A stretch of 64,000 bases of DNA from contig MWYY01000012.1 of assembly GCA_002050355.1 (NCBI GenBank), forward strand, positions 1-64,000, in the 5' to 3' direction. Below the pieces are notes generated by a model, which saw only the letters and a program-made list of their open reading frames with translations, had not been told where the DNA came from and ran no database searches. This DNA comes from Acidobacteria bacterium 28-9 (lineage in GTDB: Bacteria; Acidobacteriota; Blastocatellia; Pyrinomonadales; Pyrinomonadaceae). Numbering within the stretch: the stretch's first letter is position 1; each line of letters begins with the position of its first letter. Both the position numbers and the translations under genes were made by a program. Positions 9,951 to 19,689 of the stretch are shown one piece after another.

Positions 9951-11909
9951 ATGTCTGAAACCTCAAATGCCGCTATCGAATCGGTTTTGCACGAGTCGAG
10001 ACTCTTTCCGCCGCCTGCAGATTTCTCCATAGCAGCGCACATTAAAAGTTTTGAAGAATACGAGCGGATTTACGCCGAAGCCGAACGCGACCCGCAGGCG
10101 TTTTGGGCAAAAGCGGCAGAGAATCTGCATTGGTTTCGGAAGTGGGACACAATTCTCGAATGGAACGAGCCGTTTGCCAAATGGTTTGGCGGCGGCAAAA
10201 TCAACGCCGCGCATAATTGTTTGGACAGGCATTTGAACGGCGCGCGTCGAAATAAAGCAGCGATTATTTGGGAGGGCGAAACAGGCGAAACGCGCACGCT
10301 GACTTACCAGCAATTGCACAGAGAAGTTTGCCGTTTTGCAAATGTTTTGAAAAAGCTTGGATTGGGAAAAGGCGACCGCGCAGCGATTTATATGCCGCTT
10401 GTTCCCGAAGCCGCGATTGCGATGCTCGCCTGCGCGCGAATCGGCGCGCCGCACACTGTGATTTTCGGCGGATTTTCAGCCGAAGCCGTGCGCGATAGGG
10501 TTAATGATTGCGAATGTAAAATTATTATCACAGCCGATGGCGGTTACAGGCGCGGTGCGGAAGTGAAATTGAAACCGGCGGTTGACGCGGCTTTAGAAAA
10601 TTGCCCAACAGTTGAAAGCGTCATCGTTTTTCAGCGAACCAATTCGCCAATCGAAATGAAAGACGGGCGCGATTATTTCTGGAACGATTTAATGGAAAAC
10701 GAAAGCGCGGATTGTCCGGCAGAAGAATTAGACAGCGAGCATCCGCTTTATATTCTATACACATCGGGAACGACCGGAAAACCGAAAGGCATTTTGCACA
10801 CGACGGGCGGTTATTTGACGCAGGTCGCGCTGACGACTAAATGGGTTTTTGATTTAAAAGACGAGGACATTTATTGGTGCAGCGCCGACATCGGTTGGGT
10901 TACGGGACATTCTTATGTAGTTTATGGACCGCTTTTAAGCGGCACGACGGTTTTTATGTATGAAGGCGCGCCGAATCACCCGGACGCCGGACGTTTCTGG
11001 CAGATGATTGAACGCCACCGGATAAACATTTTTTACACCGCGCCGACCGCAATTCGCGCTTTTACAAAATGGGGCGAAGAATTTCCGAATAAATATGATT
11101 TATCTTCGCTGCGCCTGCTCGGAACGGTTGGCGAGCCGATAAATCCTGAAGCGTGGATGTGGTATCACAAGGTTATCGGGAAGGAACGATGTCCGATTGT
11201 CGATACTTGGTGGCAAACCGAAACGGGCGCGATTATGATTTCGCCGCTGCCGGGCGCGACGCCGACCATTCCCGGAACTGCAACAAGACCTTTTCCCGGA
11301 ATTTTAGTTGACGTTCAAACAAAAGCGGGAAAGAGCGTCGGCGAAAGCGAAGGCGGTTATCTCGTCGTCAAACATCCTTTCCCTTCGATGCTTCGCACGA
11401 TTTACGGCGATGACGCACGTTACCAAAAAACTTACTGGTCGGAAATTCCGCACGTTTATTTTGCCGGCGACGGCGCACGGCGCGACGAAAATGGCTATTT
11501 TTGGATTATGGGCAGAGTTGACGACGTGATTAATGTCTCCGGTCATCGCCTGGGAACAGCGGAAGTCGAGTCAGCTTTAGTTTCGCATGAAGCAGTTGCG
11601 GAAGCGGCAGTCGTCGGTAAGCCCGATGAAATTAAGGGTCAGGCGATTTCGGCATTCGTAACACTCGAAGGCGGACGACAGGGAAGTGACGAACTCAAAA
11701 CCGAGCTTCGCGCACACGTCGCAAAGGAAATAGGAGCGTTAGCTCGTCCCGATGACATTCGTTTCACCGACACTCTGCCAAAAACCAGAAGTGGGAAAAT
11801 TATGCGAAGGCTTCTAAGAGAACTCGCGGCAGGCAACAAAATCGCGGGCGATACGACGACGCTGGAAGATTTTTCAGTGCTGGAAAAACTCAGGAAAGAC
11901 GAGGAATAA
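9951..11909 (+). CDS. acsA: Acetyl-CoA synthetase (AMP-forming)
   Basis: A 652-aa acyl-adenylate-forming enzyme that makes acetyl-CoA from acetate, ATP and CoA in the cytosol. The AMP-binding motif [11 protein letters not shown] lies near residue 267. WWQTETGA (about 420), the hinge/A8 loop region and the C-terminal [15 protein letters not shown] with the lysine normally controlled by acetylation are all present. The N-terminal domain ([20 protein letters not shown]) is typical of Acs. Length matches the family (about 650 aa). The start was set at ATG 9951, 5 bases after cggaggag; a TTG 24 bases upstream would translate through the ribosome site. A propionyl-CoA synthetase is less likely. Confidence 0.93.
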   Translation: MSETSNAAIESVLHESRLFPPPADFSIAAHIKSFEEYERIYAEAERDPQAFWAKAAENLHWFRKWDTILEWNEPFAKWFGGGKINAAHNCLDRHLNGARRNKAAIIWEGETGETRTLTYQQLHREVCRFANVLKKLGLGKGDRAAIYMPLVPEAAIAMLACARIGAPHTVIFGGFSAEAVRDRVNDCECKIIITADGGYRRGAEVKLKPAVDAALENCPTVESVIVFQRTNSPIEMKDGRDYFWNDLMENESADCPAEELDSEHPLYILYTSGTTGKPKGILHTTGGYLTQVALTTKWVFDLKDEDIYWCSADIGWVTGHSYVVYGPLLSGTTVFMYEGAPNHPDAGRFWQMIERHRINIFYTAPTAIRAFTKWGEEFPNKYDLSSLRLLGTVGEPINPEAWMWYHKVIGKERCPIVDTWWQTETGAIMISPLPGATPTIPGTATRPFPGILVDVQTKAGKSVGESEGGYLVVKHPFPSMLRTIYGDDARYQKTYWSEIPHVYFAGDGARRDENGYFWIMGRVDDVINVSGHRLGTAEVESALVSHEAVAEAAVVGKPDEIKGQAISAFVTLEGGRQGSDELKTELRAHVAKEIGALARPDDIRFTDTLPKTRSGKIMRRLLRELAAGNKIAGDTTTLEDFSVLEKLRKDEE

Positions 11910-12013
11910 TCAGGTTTAACGCAGTATCGCTTTAGCGGAGTTTTTCAATAAAGATTGTTCCGGGTTTTCCTGAAAAGACTTTTGTCAGAATGCAATTTTA
12001 GAATCGAAATTTT

Positions 12014-12505
12014 ATGGCAAACGAGGCTTGGCTCAACGGAAAACTCGATGGTTTCATGCTGCTGACAATGCCCGCCGCGCACGCGCTCACGCAGGCGATT
12101 ACGGATTTGGAAAGATTCGCGCCGCATCTGAGCGACGAGCAGTTATCAAATCGTCCGAACAATTCGCCATCAATCGCCTTTCACTTGCGTCATATCGCGG
12201 GAAGCATCGACCGGCTTTTGACTTACTCGCGCGGAAAAAAATTAAGCAAAAGCCAGCTCGCGCGGCTCAAAACGGAAAACGCGCCCGTCTCCGAGTCGGC
12301 GGGCGAATTAACGCAACAAGCAGTCAGCGAAATCCACAACGCGCTCAACGCGCTGAAAAATATCGCGCCCGAAAATTTATTTGAAGAACGCTTTGTCGGG
12401 CGCGAAAAATTGCCGACGAATGTTTTCGGTTTGCTTTTCCACATTGCCGAACACACGGCGCGACACACCGGGCAAATCGTAACGCTTGCCGCTTTGCAAA
12501 ACTGA
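12014..12505 (+). CDS. DinB-family (DinB/YfiT-like four-helix) protein
   Basis: A 163-aa protein with the DinB_2 pattern: an N-terminal helix, SPSIAFHLRHIAGSIDRLL (first metal His region, about residue 60) and a C-terminal GLLFHIAEHTARHTGQIVTL, whose histidines fit the usual three-His metal site. DinB/YfiT proteins are putative metal-dependent thiol transferases or stress proteins; the activity of this one is unknown. It stands alone between acsA and the convergent alcohol dehydrogenase. Confidence 0.85.
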   Translation: MANEAWLNGKLDGFMLLTMPAAHALTQAITDLERFAPHLSDEQLSNRPNNSPSIAFHLRHIAGSIDRLLTYSRGKKLSKSQLARLKTENAPVSESAGELTQQAVSEIHNALNALKNIAPENLFEERFVGREKLPTNVFGLLFHIAEHTARHTGQIVTLAALQN

Positions 12506-12581
12506 ATTCGTGATATGCCTCTAATCGCGATTGGGAGCTGTTTGTACGATTTTTACGTCAATTTTTTCTGTCTTTGCGTTT

Positions 12582-13625
12582 TTAAAGCGATTTCATATCG
12601 ATGACGAAACGATAGCGAACGTCGCTTTTCAAAGTCCGTTCATAGGCTTCATCAATCTTTTGAATCGGGATGACTTCGACATCTGACGTGATATTGTGTT
12701 CCGCGCAGTAATCGAGCATCTCCTGTGTTTCGGCAATACCGCCAATCCCGGAGCCGGCAAGCGTGCGGTTATTAACGATAAGCGAAAAAGCGGAAACTTC
12801 CGCGGCTTTTTCGGGTACGCCGACCAGAACCATCGCGCCGCCTCTTTTCAATAAATTGAGATACATATTCAAATCGTGCTCAGCGGAAACCGTGTCGAGA
12901 ATAAAATCGTATTTTCCGGCGAGCGGAGACATGTCTTCAGGACTTTTCGTAATTACGAAATTATGCGCGCCCAATTTTCGAGCGTCTTCTTTCTTCGACG
13001 GCGAATGGCTGAAAACAGTAACTTCTGCGCCCATCGAGGCGGCGAGTTTGACGCCCATATGACCGAGACCGCCCAAGCCGACGATGCCGACTTTTTGTCC
13101 TTTCCCAGCGTTAAAGCGTTTAAGGGGCGAATAAGTCGTAATTCCCGCGCACAGCAGCGGCGCGATGCCGGCGAGATTTTCCTCGTCGGAAATTTTCAGC
13201 GCGTAGTTCTCGTCCACGACGATTTGCGACGAATAGCCGCCGAAAGTCGGTGTTTTTCTGTCCATTTCCGTGCTGTTGTATGTTTGAGCGGCTTGCTTTA
13301 AGCAAAACTGTTCGAAACCGTCCGCGCAATTTTCACACTTGCGGCACGAATCTACGAAACAGCCGACGCCCGCAAAGTCGCCTTCCTTAAATTTTTTAAC
13401 GTCCGCGCCGACCTGAGCGACGCGCCCGACGATTTCATGTCCGGGAACCATCGGGTAAATCGAGCCGCCCCATTCATCTCTGACTTGATGAATATCCGAA
13501 TGGCAGATGCCGCAAAATTGAATTTCAATTAAAATATCGCGCGCGCCGACCTCGCGGCGTTCAAAATTAAACGGTTTCAGATTCGATACCGGACTGTCGG
13601 CTGCGTATCCGCGTGTTTTTAACAT
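12582..13625 (-). CDS. Zinc-dependent NAD(P) alcohol dehydrogenase, CAD/YahK-like
   Basis: A 347-aa MDR-family dehydrogenase. Catalytic zinc ligands are in CGICHSDIHQ (about residue 37) and GHEIVGRV (about 60). The structural zinc loop has four cysteines (CRKCENCADGFEQFC, about 94-108). The Rossmann motif GLGGLGHMGVKLA is near 175. The cinnamyl-alcohol/YahK clade is suggested by GCFVDSC and the QTYNSTEMDRKTPTFGGYS segment. It would reduce aldehydes or oxidise alcohols in the cytosol with NADP(H). It is a single gene with its own start 11 bases after a ggaaag-type ribosome site. Confidence 0.9.
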   Translation of the reverse strand: MLKTRGYAADSPVSNLKPFNFERREVGARDILIEIQFCGICHSDIHQVRDEWGGSIYPMVPGHEIVGRVAQVGADVKKFKEGDFAGVGCFVDSCRKCENCADGFEQFCLKQAAQTYNSTEMDRKTPTFGGYSSQIVVDENYALKISDEENLAGIAPLLCAGITTYSPLKRFNAGKGQKVGIVGLGGLGHMGVKLAASMGAEVTVFSHSPSKKEDARKLGAHNFVITKSPEDMSPLAGKYDFILDTVSAEHDLNMYLNLLKRGGAMVLVGVPEKAAEVSAFSLIVNNRTLAGSGIGGIAETQEMLDYCAEHNITSDVEVIPIQKIDEAYERTLKSDVRYRFVIDMKSL

Positions 13626-13739
13626 AAATTATCTCACTTTCCTTGTTAAAATTTTCTTTGCTTTTAAAAATAATATTAGATTTTATCGTCTGTAATCGGG
13701 ATGCGATGTATAATTTTTTTGCTTAAATGCATTAGTTTT

Positions 13740-16472
13740 TTATTTCGCATTCATCCAATTTTCGCCCGCGCCGACTTCGACGAGTAGCGGAACGTCTAAG
13801 CTAACCGCCGTTTCCATTTCGCGTCTTACTAATTCTTTGGCGCGCTCGACTTCGGCGTCGGGCGCTTCTAAAAGCAGTTCGTCGTGAACCTGCATTACGA
13901 TGCGCGTCTTCAAATTTTCTCGTTTTAGCGCTTCGTCAACTTTGAGCATCGCAATTTTGACAATATCACTGGCAGTTCCCTGAATCGGCATATTAATGGC
14001 TTCGCGTTCGGCGCGCAGGCGGACGTTATAATTACGGTCTTTGATTGTCGGCACATAACGGCGGCGACCATAGATTGACGAGACGTAGCCTTGCTCGCGG
14101 GCGACTTTCGGCGTTTCTTCCATAAAAGTTTTGACGCCCTTATAAGTGTTGTAATAATCTTCGATGACCTTTTTGGCTTCGACGCGCGAGATGCCGACGC
14201 GCTGGGAAAGTCCGTAGGCTTCGACGGCGTAGGCGATGGCGAAGTTTGTGATTTTGGCGTTGCGGCGGGCGACTTTTAATTCGACGGGCGTTTTCGCCCC
14301 GAAGACGAGTTCGGCAGTTTGTGCGTGGATGTCTTCGCCGTTTTGAAACGCTTCGAGCATCCGTTCGTCGCGCGTGATTTGCGCGAGCAGGCGCAATTCG
14401 AGCTGCGAATAATCGGCGGAAATTAATTTGTAACCATTTTCGGGAACGAACGCTTTGCGGATTTGTTGACCGAGTTCGGTGCGAATCGGAATGTTCTGCA
14501 AATTCGGTTCGCTCGAAGAAAGCCGTCCGGTCGTTGTTACGGTTTGGTTGAGATGACAATGAATGCGCTCGTCCGCTCCCAAGAGTTTCGGCAGCGCGTC
14601 GGCGTATGTCGCGCGCAGTTTATCAAGTTCGCGGAATTCTAAAATCAGGCGCGGCAATTCGTAAGTTTCGGCGAGTTCGGTCATTACGTCTTTACTTGTT
14701 GACATTTGTCCGGTCGCCGTTTTTTTCGATGAGCCGATATTTAATTCCGCAAGAACTTCGCCGACTTGTTTGGGCGAGCCAATATTAAATTCTTTGCCCG
14801 CTAATTCAAAAATTCTGGCGCTCAAAGTATCGGTTTCCGTCGTGATGAAATCGGAAAGACCTTTCAAAACTTCCGTGTCAACTTTCAAACCTGCCATTTC
14901 CATTCTGTAAAGCAGCGGAACAAGCGGCAACTCAATTTTCGTGTAAATTTCTTCGAGTCCGTCTTCCTGCAATTTTTTCCGCAGCATCGGCGCTAATTGA
15001 AACGCGAAATCGGCGCGCTCTGTCGCTCTGTATTGTGCTTCCGTCCAATCTTCTGGAACGTCGTTGGCGATGTCCAAATTTAAATTCTGCTGCGCCAGAA
15101 GCGGCAGCGCGTAACTTGCGCGGGTAGATTCGATTAAATACGCAGCAAGCATGGTGTCGTCTTCAACCGCCTCCGGCTCGATGCCGATTGTATTTAAAAC
15201 CGCGAGATTGCGTTTATAATCGTGCGCGCATTTAGACAAAAAACCGTTCGACAAAATATCTTTGAGCGGCGTAACGGCTTCGTCTTTTCCGCCTTCAAAA
15301 TTCGCCAAATCAATGTAATGACTCGCGCCCGCGCCGATGGCAATCGCCACGCCGCACGGCTCGGCTTTCTGATACGACGCCGCGCTTTTCGGCGAATTCG
15401 AGTCGTCAACTTCAAAGCTCCAATGTTCTGTTTCCCATAAACGGCGAACCAATTTATCTAAATCCGGGCGCGTTTTGATAATCGAATAACGGCGTTCGGC
15501 AATTCCCAAAACCGCCGATTCCAAACCGTCGAAAAGCGGCGCGCTGTCGGCGAATTCGCGCGTCAAAGCCGTAAATTCCAATTCGCGGAAAAGCGCGTAA
15601 GCGAGCTTTCTGTCCGGCTCGCTTCGCTTTACTTGTTCTAAATCCAATTCAACCGGAACGCTCAAATGAACGGTTGCAAGTTCCAAAGATTGACGAATAA
15701 TTTCCTGATTGTTCTGCAAACTCTCGCGGTAACTTTTATGTGTAACTTCTTCGGCACGCCGCATCGCTTCTTCAGCCGAACCGAATTGCTGAACCAATTT
15801 CATCGCGCCTTTTTCCCCAATTCCCGGCGCGCCCGGAATGTTATCTATTTGGTCGCCCATCAAACCCAAAAGGTCAATGATTTGCGTCGGTTTCACGCCG
15901 AATTTGTTTTCAACCCACGCTTCGTCGCACCATTCAATCGGCGGCACGGGAACTTTTCGCTTCACGTTCTGCGAATTCTGCCGCATACAAATTACCTGCG
16001 GGTCGCGCACGAGCTGGCACAAATCCTTGTCGTTTGAAACGATGACGCACTGCATTCCTTTGTCCGCGATTTTCTGCGCGAACGTGCCGATAATGTCGTC
16101 GGCTTCAAAGCCGTCCATTTTTATCATCGGAATTTGAAACGCTTCGCAAACCTTTTTTATATACGGCATCTGCGACGACAAATCGTCGGGCATATCGGCG
16201 CGGTTTGCTTTGTAGGCGGCGAAATTATCATGTCGAAAAGTTTTGGTCGAACTGTCGAAAATCGCGGCGATGTATTCGGGATTTTCGTCGTTAAGAAGTT
16301 TGCGAAGCATGTTCGTGAAGACGAAAACGGCTTGTGTAACCTGACCTTTGGAGTTTCTGAGCGGCTCGCTACGCATTCCCATCGGCGCGAAAAACGCTCG
16401 GAAAATATGCGACATCGTGTCGATGAGAAATACTCGTTTCAAATTTGGTTGTTTTGAATTTTCTTGCGGCAT
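13740..16472 (-). CDS. polA: DNA polymerase I
   Basis: A 910-aa protein with the usual three parts: a 5'-3' exonuclease (residues about 1-300; IDTMSHIFRAFFA, DGFEADDIIGTFA, PGAPGIGEKGA), a 3'-5' exonuclease-like domain (about 310-520), and a polymerase domain with motif A (ISADYSQLELRLLAQ), motif B/O-helix (RRNAKITNFAIAYAVEAYG) and motif C (MQVHDELLLEA). It fills gaps and matures Okazaki fragments. Odd points: all four proofreading acids appear changed (DTE becomes EVD; the other two Asp are Asn and Glu by my alignment), so proofreading is probably lost. The two O-helix glycines of E. coli Pol I are alanines here. Confidence 0.95.
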   Translation of the reverse strand: MPQENSKQPNLKRVFLIDTMSHIFRAFFAPMGMRSEPLRNSKGQVTQAVFVFTNMLRKLLNDENPEYIAAIFDSSTKTFRHDNFAAYKANRADMPDDLSSQMPYIKKVCEAFQIPMIKMDGFEADDIIGTFAQKIADKGMQCVIVSNDKDLCQLVRDPQVICMRQNSQNVKRKVPVPPIEWCDEAWVENKFGVKPTQIIDLLGLMGDQIDNIPGAPGIGEKGAMKLVQQFGSAEEAMRRAEEVTHKSYRESLQNNQEIIRQSLELATVHLSVPVELDLEQVKRSEPDRKLAYALFRELEFTALTREFADSAPLFDGLESAVLGIAERRYSIIKTRPDLDKLVRRLWETEHWSFEVDDSNSPKSAASYQKAEPCGVAIAIGAGASHYIDLANFEGGKDEAVTPLKDILSNGFLSKCAHDYKRNLAVLNTIGIEPEAVEDDTMLAAYLIESTRASYALPLLAQQNLNLDIANDVPEDWTEAQYRATERADFAFQLAPMLRKKLQEDGLEEIYTKIELPLVPLLYRMEMAGLKVDTEVLKGLSDFITTETDTLSARIFELAGKEFNIGSPKQVGEVLAELNIGSSKKTATGQMSTSKDVMTELAETYELPRLILEFRELDKLRATYADALPKLLGADERIHCHLNQTVTTTGRLSSSEPNLQNIPIRTELGQQIRKAFVPENGYKLISADYSQLELRLLAQITRDERMLEAFQNGEDIHAQTAELVFGAKTPVELKVARRNAKITNFAIAYAVEAYGLSQRVGISRVEAKKVIEDYYNTYKGVKTFMEETPKVAREQGYVSSIYGRRRYVPTIKDRNYNVRLRAEREAINMPIQGTASDIVKIAMLKVDEALKRENLKTRIVMQVHDELLLEAPDAEVERAKELVRREMETAVSLDVPLLVEVGAGENWMNAK

Positions 16473-16685
16473 AAATTTTTTGTGAGAAAAGATTTTACCA
16501 CAGAGGAGAGGTTAATGGAGAGCGATTGAAGGGGAATGACAAAAGTAAGAAATGCTGTTTCTTTTCAGCAGAAAAATGCTAATAACCGCAAGGCAAATAT
16601 AGGAATTATCAGACAGGATGAATGCTCTGGAAAGCGAATGGATTTTTATTAACTTACCGGTTTTGATTTTGATGCGAGTAATAAA

Positions 16686-17051
16686 TTATTGCCCGAGATA
16701 CTGATTCAAAATAGGCTTGAGTATATCCGGGTCAAGCGGTTTATTTATCAAATCGTCGCAACCGGCTTCAATGGCTTGCCGATAATAAGATTTTCCGTAA
16801 GCGGTAACAGCAATGATTGGCAATTTTGCCATTCCGTCAAAATGCCGAATTATTTTTGTCGCTGTCAGACCATCCATAATCGGCATTGAAATATCCATTA
16901 AAATCAGATTTGGCGCTTTCTGTTTTACCACCTCGACGGCTTTTTCGCCGTTTTCGGCTTCGAGAACTTCATATCCGTAATCTTCGAGCAGAAATTTCAT
17001 ATAACTGCGAGTATCGGCATAATCTTCGGCAATCAGTATTGTTTTTTGCAT
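16686..17051 (-). CDS. CheY-like response regulator receiver
   Basis: A 121-aa stand-alone receiver domain. The acidic pocket is AEDYADTR, the phosphorylation site is the Asp in LILMDISMP (about residue 53), the switch Thr is in AVTAYG, and the conserved Lys is in NKPLDPD near 104. There is no output domain, so it would act by protein contact in a phosphorelay. No histidine kinase lies nearby. The start was taken at ATG 17051; an in-frame TTG 12 bases upstream has a ribosome site placed too close. It is the last core gene before the integrated element. Confidence 0.9.
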   Translation of the reverse strand: MQKTILIAEDYADTRSYMKFLLEDYGYEVLEAENGEKAVEVVKQKAPNLILMDISMPIMDGLTATKIIRHFDGMAKLPIIAVTAYGKSYYRQAIEAGCDDLINKPLDPDILKPILNQYLGQ

Positions 17052-17386
17052 AACGTTCGCCAAACCTCAAAAAGTAACCCGTTTACTAAATTACCAAATC
17101 AATGTTTGAATTTCAATAATAGTCTATTTTATATACCAAGGCAGAGTTGGAATTTCAGATATATTTGCGGAAGATTGGCAAGCAAAGTCAGAGCAGTAAA
17201 ACACAAAATTACACGTCGGTGAAAATAAAGTTCATCGAATGTTTGTAGCAGATAATAAAGCAATAAAAAGGCTGATGCTTAGTAAATTACCAAGTCCATA
17301 CAGAGACTCCTTCTAACTTATATTTTTCTTAACTTTTCTTTTAGAAATGCAGTTTATTTCCGGGATGGATTTAAACAGTTTTTAAG

Positions 17387-17414
17387 TTTCAATAAAAACT
17401 AGGAACTTTATACT
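17387..17414 (+). promoter_or_regulatory. Likely original promoter of the tRNA-Glu gene
   Basis: A TTTCAA -35-like hexamer (17387-17392), a 16-base spacer and TATACT (17409-17414) lie about 30 bases before the tRNA-like sequence. This is chromosomal DNA left of the 62-bp repeat. In the present arrangement it would read through the truncated tRNA into the integrase gene. The rest of 17064-17437 shows no gene. Confidence 0.5.
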
Positions 17415-17437
17415 CCTCGCGTCAACTTAAGTCAACA

Positions 17438-17520
<83 letters not shown>

Positions 17521-17563
17521 TTTAATAAATCAATTACAACTGAATAACACTGCTTTACGGGTT

Positions 17564-17587
17564 CAACCTGTCATTCAACCTGTCATT
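17564..17587 (+). repeat. Tandem 12-mer pair, left arm (caacctgtcatt x2)
   Basis: Two perfect head-to-tail copies of caacctgtcatt lie 64 bases inside the left repeat and just before the integrase ribosome site. The same pair occurs at 40339-40362 near the right end. The position on both sides of the attachment core fits arm-type binding sites of a lambda-like tyrosine integrase. That role is inferred. Confidence 0.8.
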
Positions 17588-17609
17588 TTTTCGCTAAGGA
17601 AAATGACTA

Positions 17610-18758
17610 ATGAACGAACGTAAAGGATATGTAAAACAGCAAGATAATAAGTGGTTTTGCCGTGTAACATTCACGGATTCTTTAACGGGAAAAACACACA
17701 ATAAAAAGCGAATCTGCAAAACTGAGTCCGAAGCAAAAGCAACTCTAAAGAAGTTGCTGAAACAAATAGATAACGAAGGCGAGAAAGGTTTTGAAGCCGA
17801 TAAACTAACTTTTAACGAATTAGCGGATTACTACGAAAAGCATTTCTGCCAACCTGCTCAATATGATAATGGCAGAAAGGTTAGCGGTTTGAGAGATGTC
17901 GGAAGAGCAAAAGGCGTATTACCGCATTTTCGGGCATTTTTCGGGCAGATGAGAGTTCGTTTGATAACTTACGGTGATTTGCTCAGTTACAAACGGTTGA
18001 GAATGATAGGCGAGACACATCTAAAGAAGTCTCGCAGTCAATCAACAATGAATAGGGAACTGGGCATTCTGCGCCGTATTTTTAGAATCGCAGCAGCTCA
18101 AGGCTGGCTTTTACGCAATCCTTTTAGCTATGGTGATGCCATTATTCAACCTTCCGCCGATGGCATCAGAGAAAGAATTCTCACATTTGAAGAAGAACGG
18201 AGATTATTAGACGCTTGCAGTGAACCTTGCCGTTCTCACATTAAACCGATAGTTATAGCCCTGCTTCATACGGGAGCTAGGCGCGGTGAAATGCTCAAAC
18301 TTACTTGGCAATCGGTAGATTTCAAGGCTCGAATAATTACCATTAAAAGCGAAACAACTAAAATTCTAAAGGGAAGAAAAGTTGCAATGACACAACTTGT
18401 TGTTGACGAGCTTTCGGAACTTTGGGAAAAGTCGGATAAAGACTTAACAGGGCGAGTTTTTAAGATGACAACCTTCCGAAAGGCTTTTGGAACAGCTTGC
18501 AGAATTGCGGGAATAAAAACCGGAGGTTTAGATGGATTGGTAATCCATAGCTTGAGACACACAACCGCGACCCGTTTAGTTAGAGGAAATCTTTCAATTC
18601 AGTTAGTCGGTAAAATTTTAGGACATCAAAACGTAAATACCACTTACCGTTATCTAAGTGCTAATAACGAAACTCTTTTTCAGGCAGCATCAATTTTGGA
18701 ATCAATTCAAATTCCACCTAGTAATGATTCTCAAATGGAGTCAGATTTAATTAACTAA
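17610..18758 (+). CDS. int: Tyrosine recombinase / integrase of the tRNA-Glu element
   Basis: A 382-aa phage-type integrase. It has an N-terminal arm-binding-like domain (residues about 1-55), a SAM-like core-binding domain (about 65-185), and a catalytic domain with Arg in HTGARRGEMLKL (about residue 223), HSLRHTTATRL (HxxR, about 312), LGHQNVNTTYRYL with the His and the nucleophile Tyr (about 336-349). It lacks the extra domain of integron integrases, so it is not IntI. A ribosome site (ctaagga) precedes ATG by 9 bases. It sits directly beside the left attachment repeat and would catalyse insertion into and excision from tRNA-Glu. In the integrated state it may be read from the old tRNA promoter. 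Confidence 0.95.
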   Translation: MNERKGYVKQQDNKWFCRVTFTDSLTGKTHNKKRICKTESEAKATLKKLLKQIDNEGEKGFEADKLTFNELADYYEKHFCQPAQYDNGRKVSGLRDVGRAKGVLPHFRAFFGQMRVRLITYGDLLSYKRLRMIGETHLKKSRSQSTMNRELGILRRIFRIAAAQGWLLRNPFSYGDAIIQPSADGIRERILTFEEERRLLDACSEPCRSHIKPIVIALLHTGARRGEMLKLTWQSVDFKARIITIKSETTKILKGRKVAMTQLVVDELSELWEKSDKDLTGRVFKMTTFRKAFGTACRIAGIKTGGLDGLVIHSLRHTTATRLVRGNLSIQLVGKILGHQNVNTTYRYLSANNETLFQAASILESIQIPPSNDSQMESDLIN

Positions 18759-18776
18759 CCCTCCAAAAAAGATAAG

Positions 18777-18820
18777 CCAATCAGAGTGAAATGCTCTCGG
18801 TTGGTTTTCTATTTTTATTT
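18777..18820 (+). terminator. Terminator after the integrase
   Basis: The stem ccaatcagag / ctctcggttgg has one bulge and a 7-base loop, and is followed by a T-rich tail (ttttctattttt). It lies 19 bases after the integrase stop codon. Confidence 0.7.
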
Positions 18821-18869
18821 AAGAAAAGATGTTTCAAGGGGAGAGAATGAGACACTCTGATTCTCGTAT

Positions 18870-18979
18870 GCTCCAATGCCGGACTTGAACGGCGAAAACA
18901 AATAACGCCACGTAGAATCTAACAGACAGCAAATTAAGATAGCTGCTGTTTCGCCCTCATGTCCAATGATTTGGTATGC
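18870..18979 (-). repeat. Integron-like attC site (site B)
   Basis: About 110 bases with imperfect dyad symmetry. The 35 bases at 18945-18979 match 32592-32626 at 33 positions. The opposite arm (18870-18899) pairs over about 14 bp with extrahelical and mismatched bases, as in folded attC sites. The outer R boxes are degenerate (GCATACC on the minus strand), so it may no longer recombine. No gene is seen between it and the half-site at 19097. Confidence 0.6.
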
Positions 18980-19096
18980 TAACTCATTTACTCGGCACTG
19001 GTTCTCTGATATTAGTGTTCTGAGACGCAATTATTAACCACTTTTCTTTCCGCTTTTCCAATATCTATGTAAAATTCCTTCTCTAGGCATAGAAAA

Positions 19097-19131
19097 GCTG
19101 TTCGCCTCGCAAATAATGATTGGGTTGGGGC
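19097..19131 (-). repeat. attC-like half site (site A) after the DUF4242 gene
   Basis: On the minus strand this reads GCCCCAAC then a sequence similar to the conserved arm of the other sites (caatcattatttgcgaggcg, then aacagc). It lies 32 bases after the DUF4242 stop codon, where a cassette's R'' box is expected. No matching second arm was found, so it is a partial site. Confidence 0.45.
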
Positions 19132-19162
19132 ATAGGTTGCTATTTATTAGATGAACTAGGCG

Positions 19163-19438
19163 TTAACTTTCAGCAGTGGTCGGGTCGATTACAGCCTTGA
19201 TTTCTGATACACGATTCGCCGGAAAGCCGCCTTGCTGGGCGTGTTCACGAACCATTTCTTCATTCGGTGCGATATACGTGCAATATATCTTGTCATCGGT
19301 CACATAACTTTGCACCCATTGAATTTGTGAACCCATTTGATTTAACACCCCACAGGACTTTTGCGAAATAGCTTGAAGTTCAGACGCGGATAATTTTCCG
19401 GCATTAGGAATTTCACGCTCGATTACATATTTTGGCAT
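19163..19438 (-). CDS. DUF4242 (nickel-binding-like ferredoxin fold) small protein
   Basis: A 91-aa protein beginning MPKYVIEREIP, with QAISQKSC near residue 28, QWVQSYVTDDKIYCTYIAPNEE (about 40-61) and HAQQGGFPANRV near 66-77. This pattern is typical of DUF4242, small alpha/beta proteins related to an actinobacterial nickel-responsive protein. Function is not established. A ribosome site (aaaggag) precedes the ATG. It is followed by an attC-like half site and lies on the minus strand like the other cassette-type genes, so it may be a captured gene cassette. Confidence 0.85.
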   Translation of the reverse strand: MPKYVIEREIPNAGKLSASELQAISQKSCGVLNQMGSQIQWVQSYVTDDKIYCTYIAPNEEMVREHAQQGGFPANRVSEIKAVIDPTTAES

Positions 19439-19569
19439 AACAATATCTCCTTTCCAGAATGTAATTTCTTGTTAAAAAAATAAAAAAAATCAGAAATATC
19501 CACTTTCGATGCTACACATTTTACGCCCGTTTTAGAAAATTCAAAAGTCATTTAACAACTGTGGCTTTG

Positions 19570-19680
19570 TTACTGCTTAATCCTATCCGCAACTTTATTC
19601 AGCATTTCATCTAAATCTTTCCGCTTGAGCAAACGACCATTGACAACAACGGCATTCCAAATTAGATGTCTTCACTCTTA
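19570..19680 (-). pseudogene. Possible remnant of an amidohydrolase C-terminus
   Basis: An open minus-strand stretch without a start codon encodes about 35 residues ending NAVVVNGRLLKRKDLDEML...KQ-stop. The WNAVVVNGRL phrase resembles the last beta strand of metal-dependent amidohydrolases. It sits 9 bases after the last kinase gene. It is probably a 5'-truncated leftover; no other part of such a gene is present. The rest of 19439-19690 shows nothing else. Confidence 0.4.
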
Positions 19681-19689
19681 TCAAGCTGA

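Noticed and set aside
9963-10454. A 163-codon minus-strand ORF opposite acsA
   Set aside because: It lies wholly on the reverse strand of a well-conserved enzyme gene, is Arg/Cys-rich and unlike any protein family.
17610-18758. The integrase as an integron integrase (IntI)
   Set aside because: Its catalytic motifs are those of phage-type integrases, there is no IntI-specific extra helix, and its place beside the tRNA repeat fits the element's own integrase.
18815-19030. A 71-codon minus-strand ORF
   Set aside because: It coincides with the attC-like site B and its fold-back arms; the translation is a by-product of that sequence.
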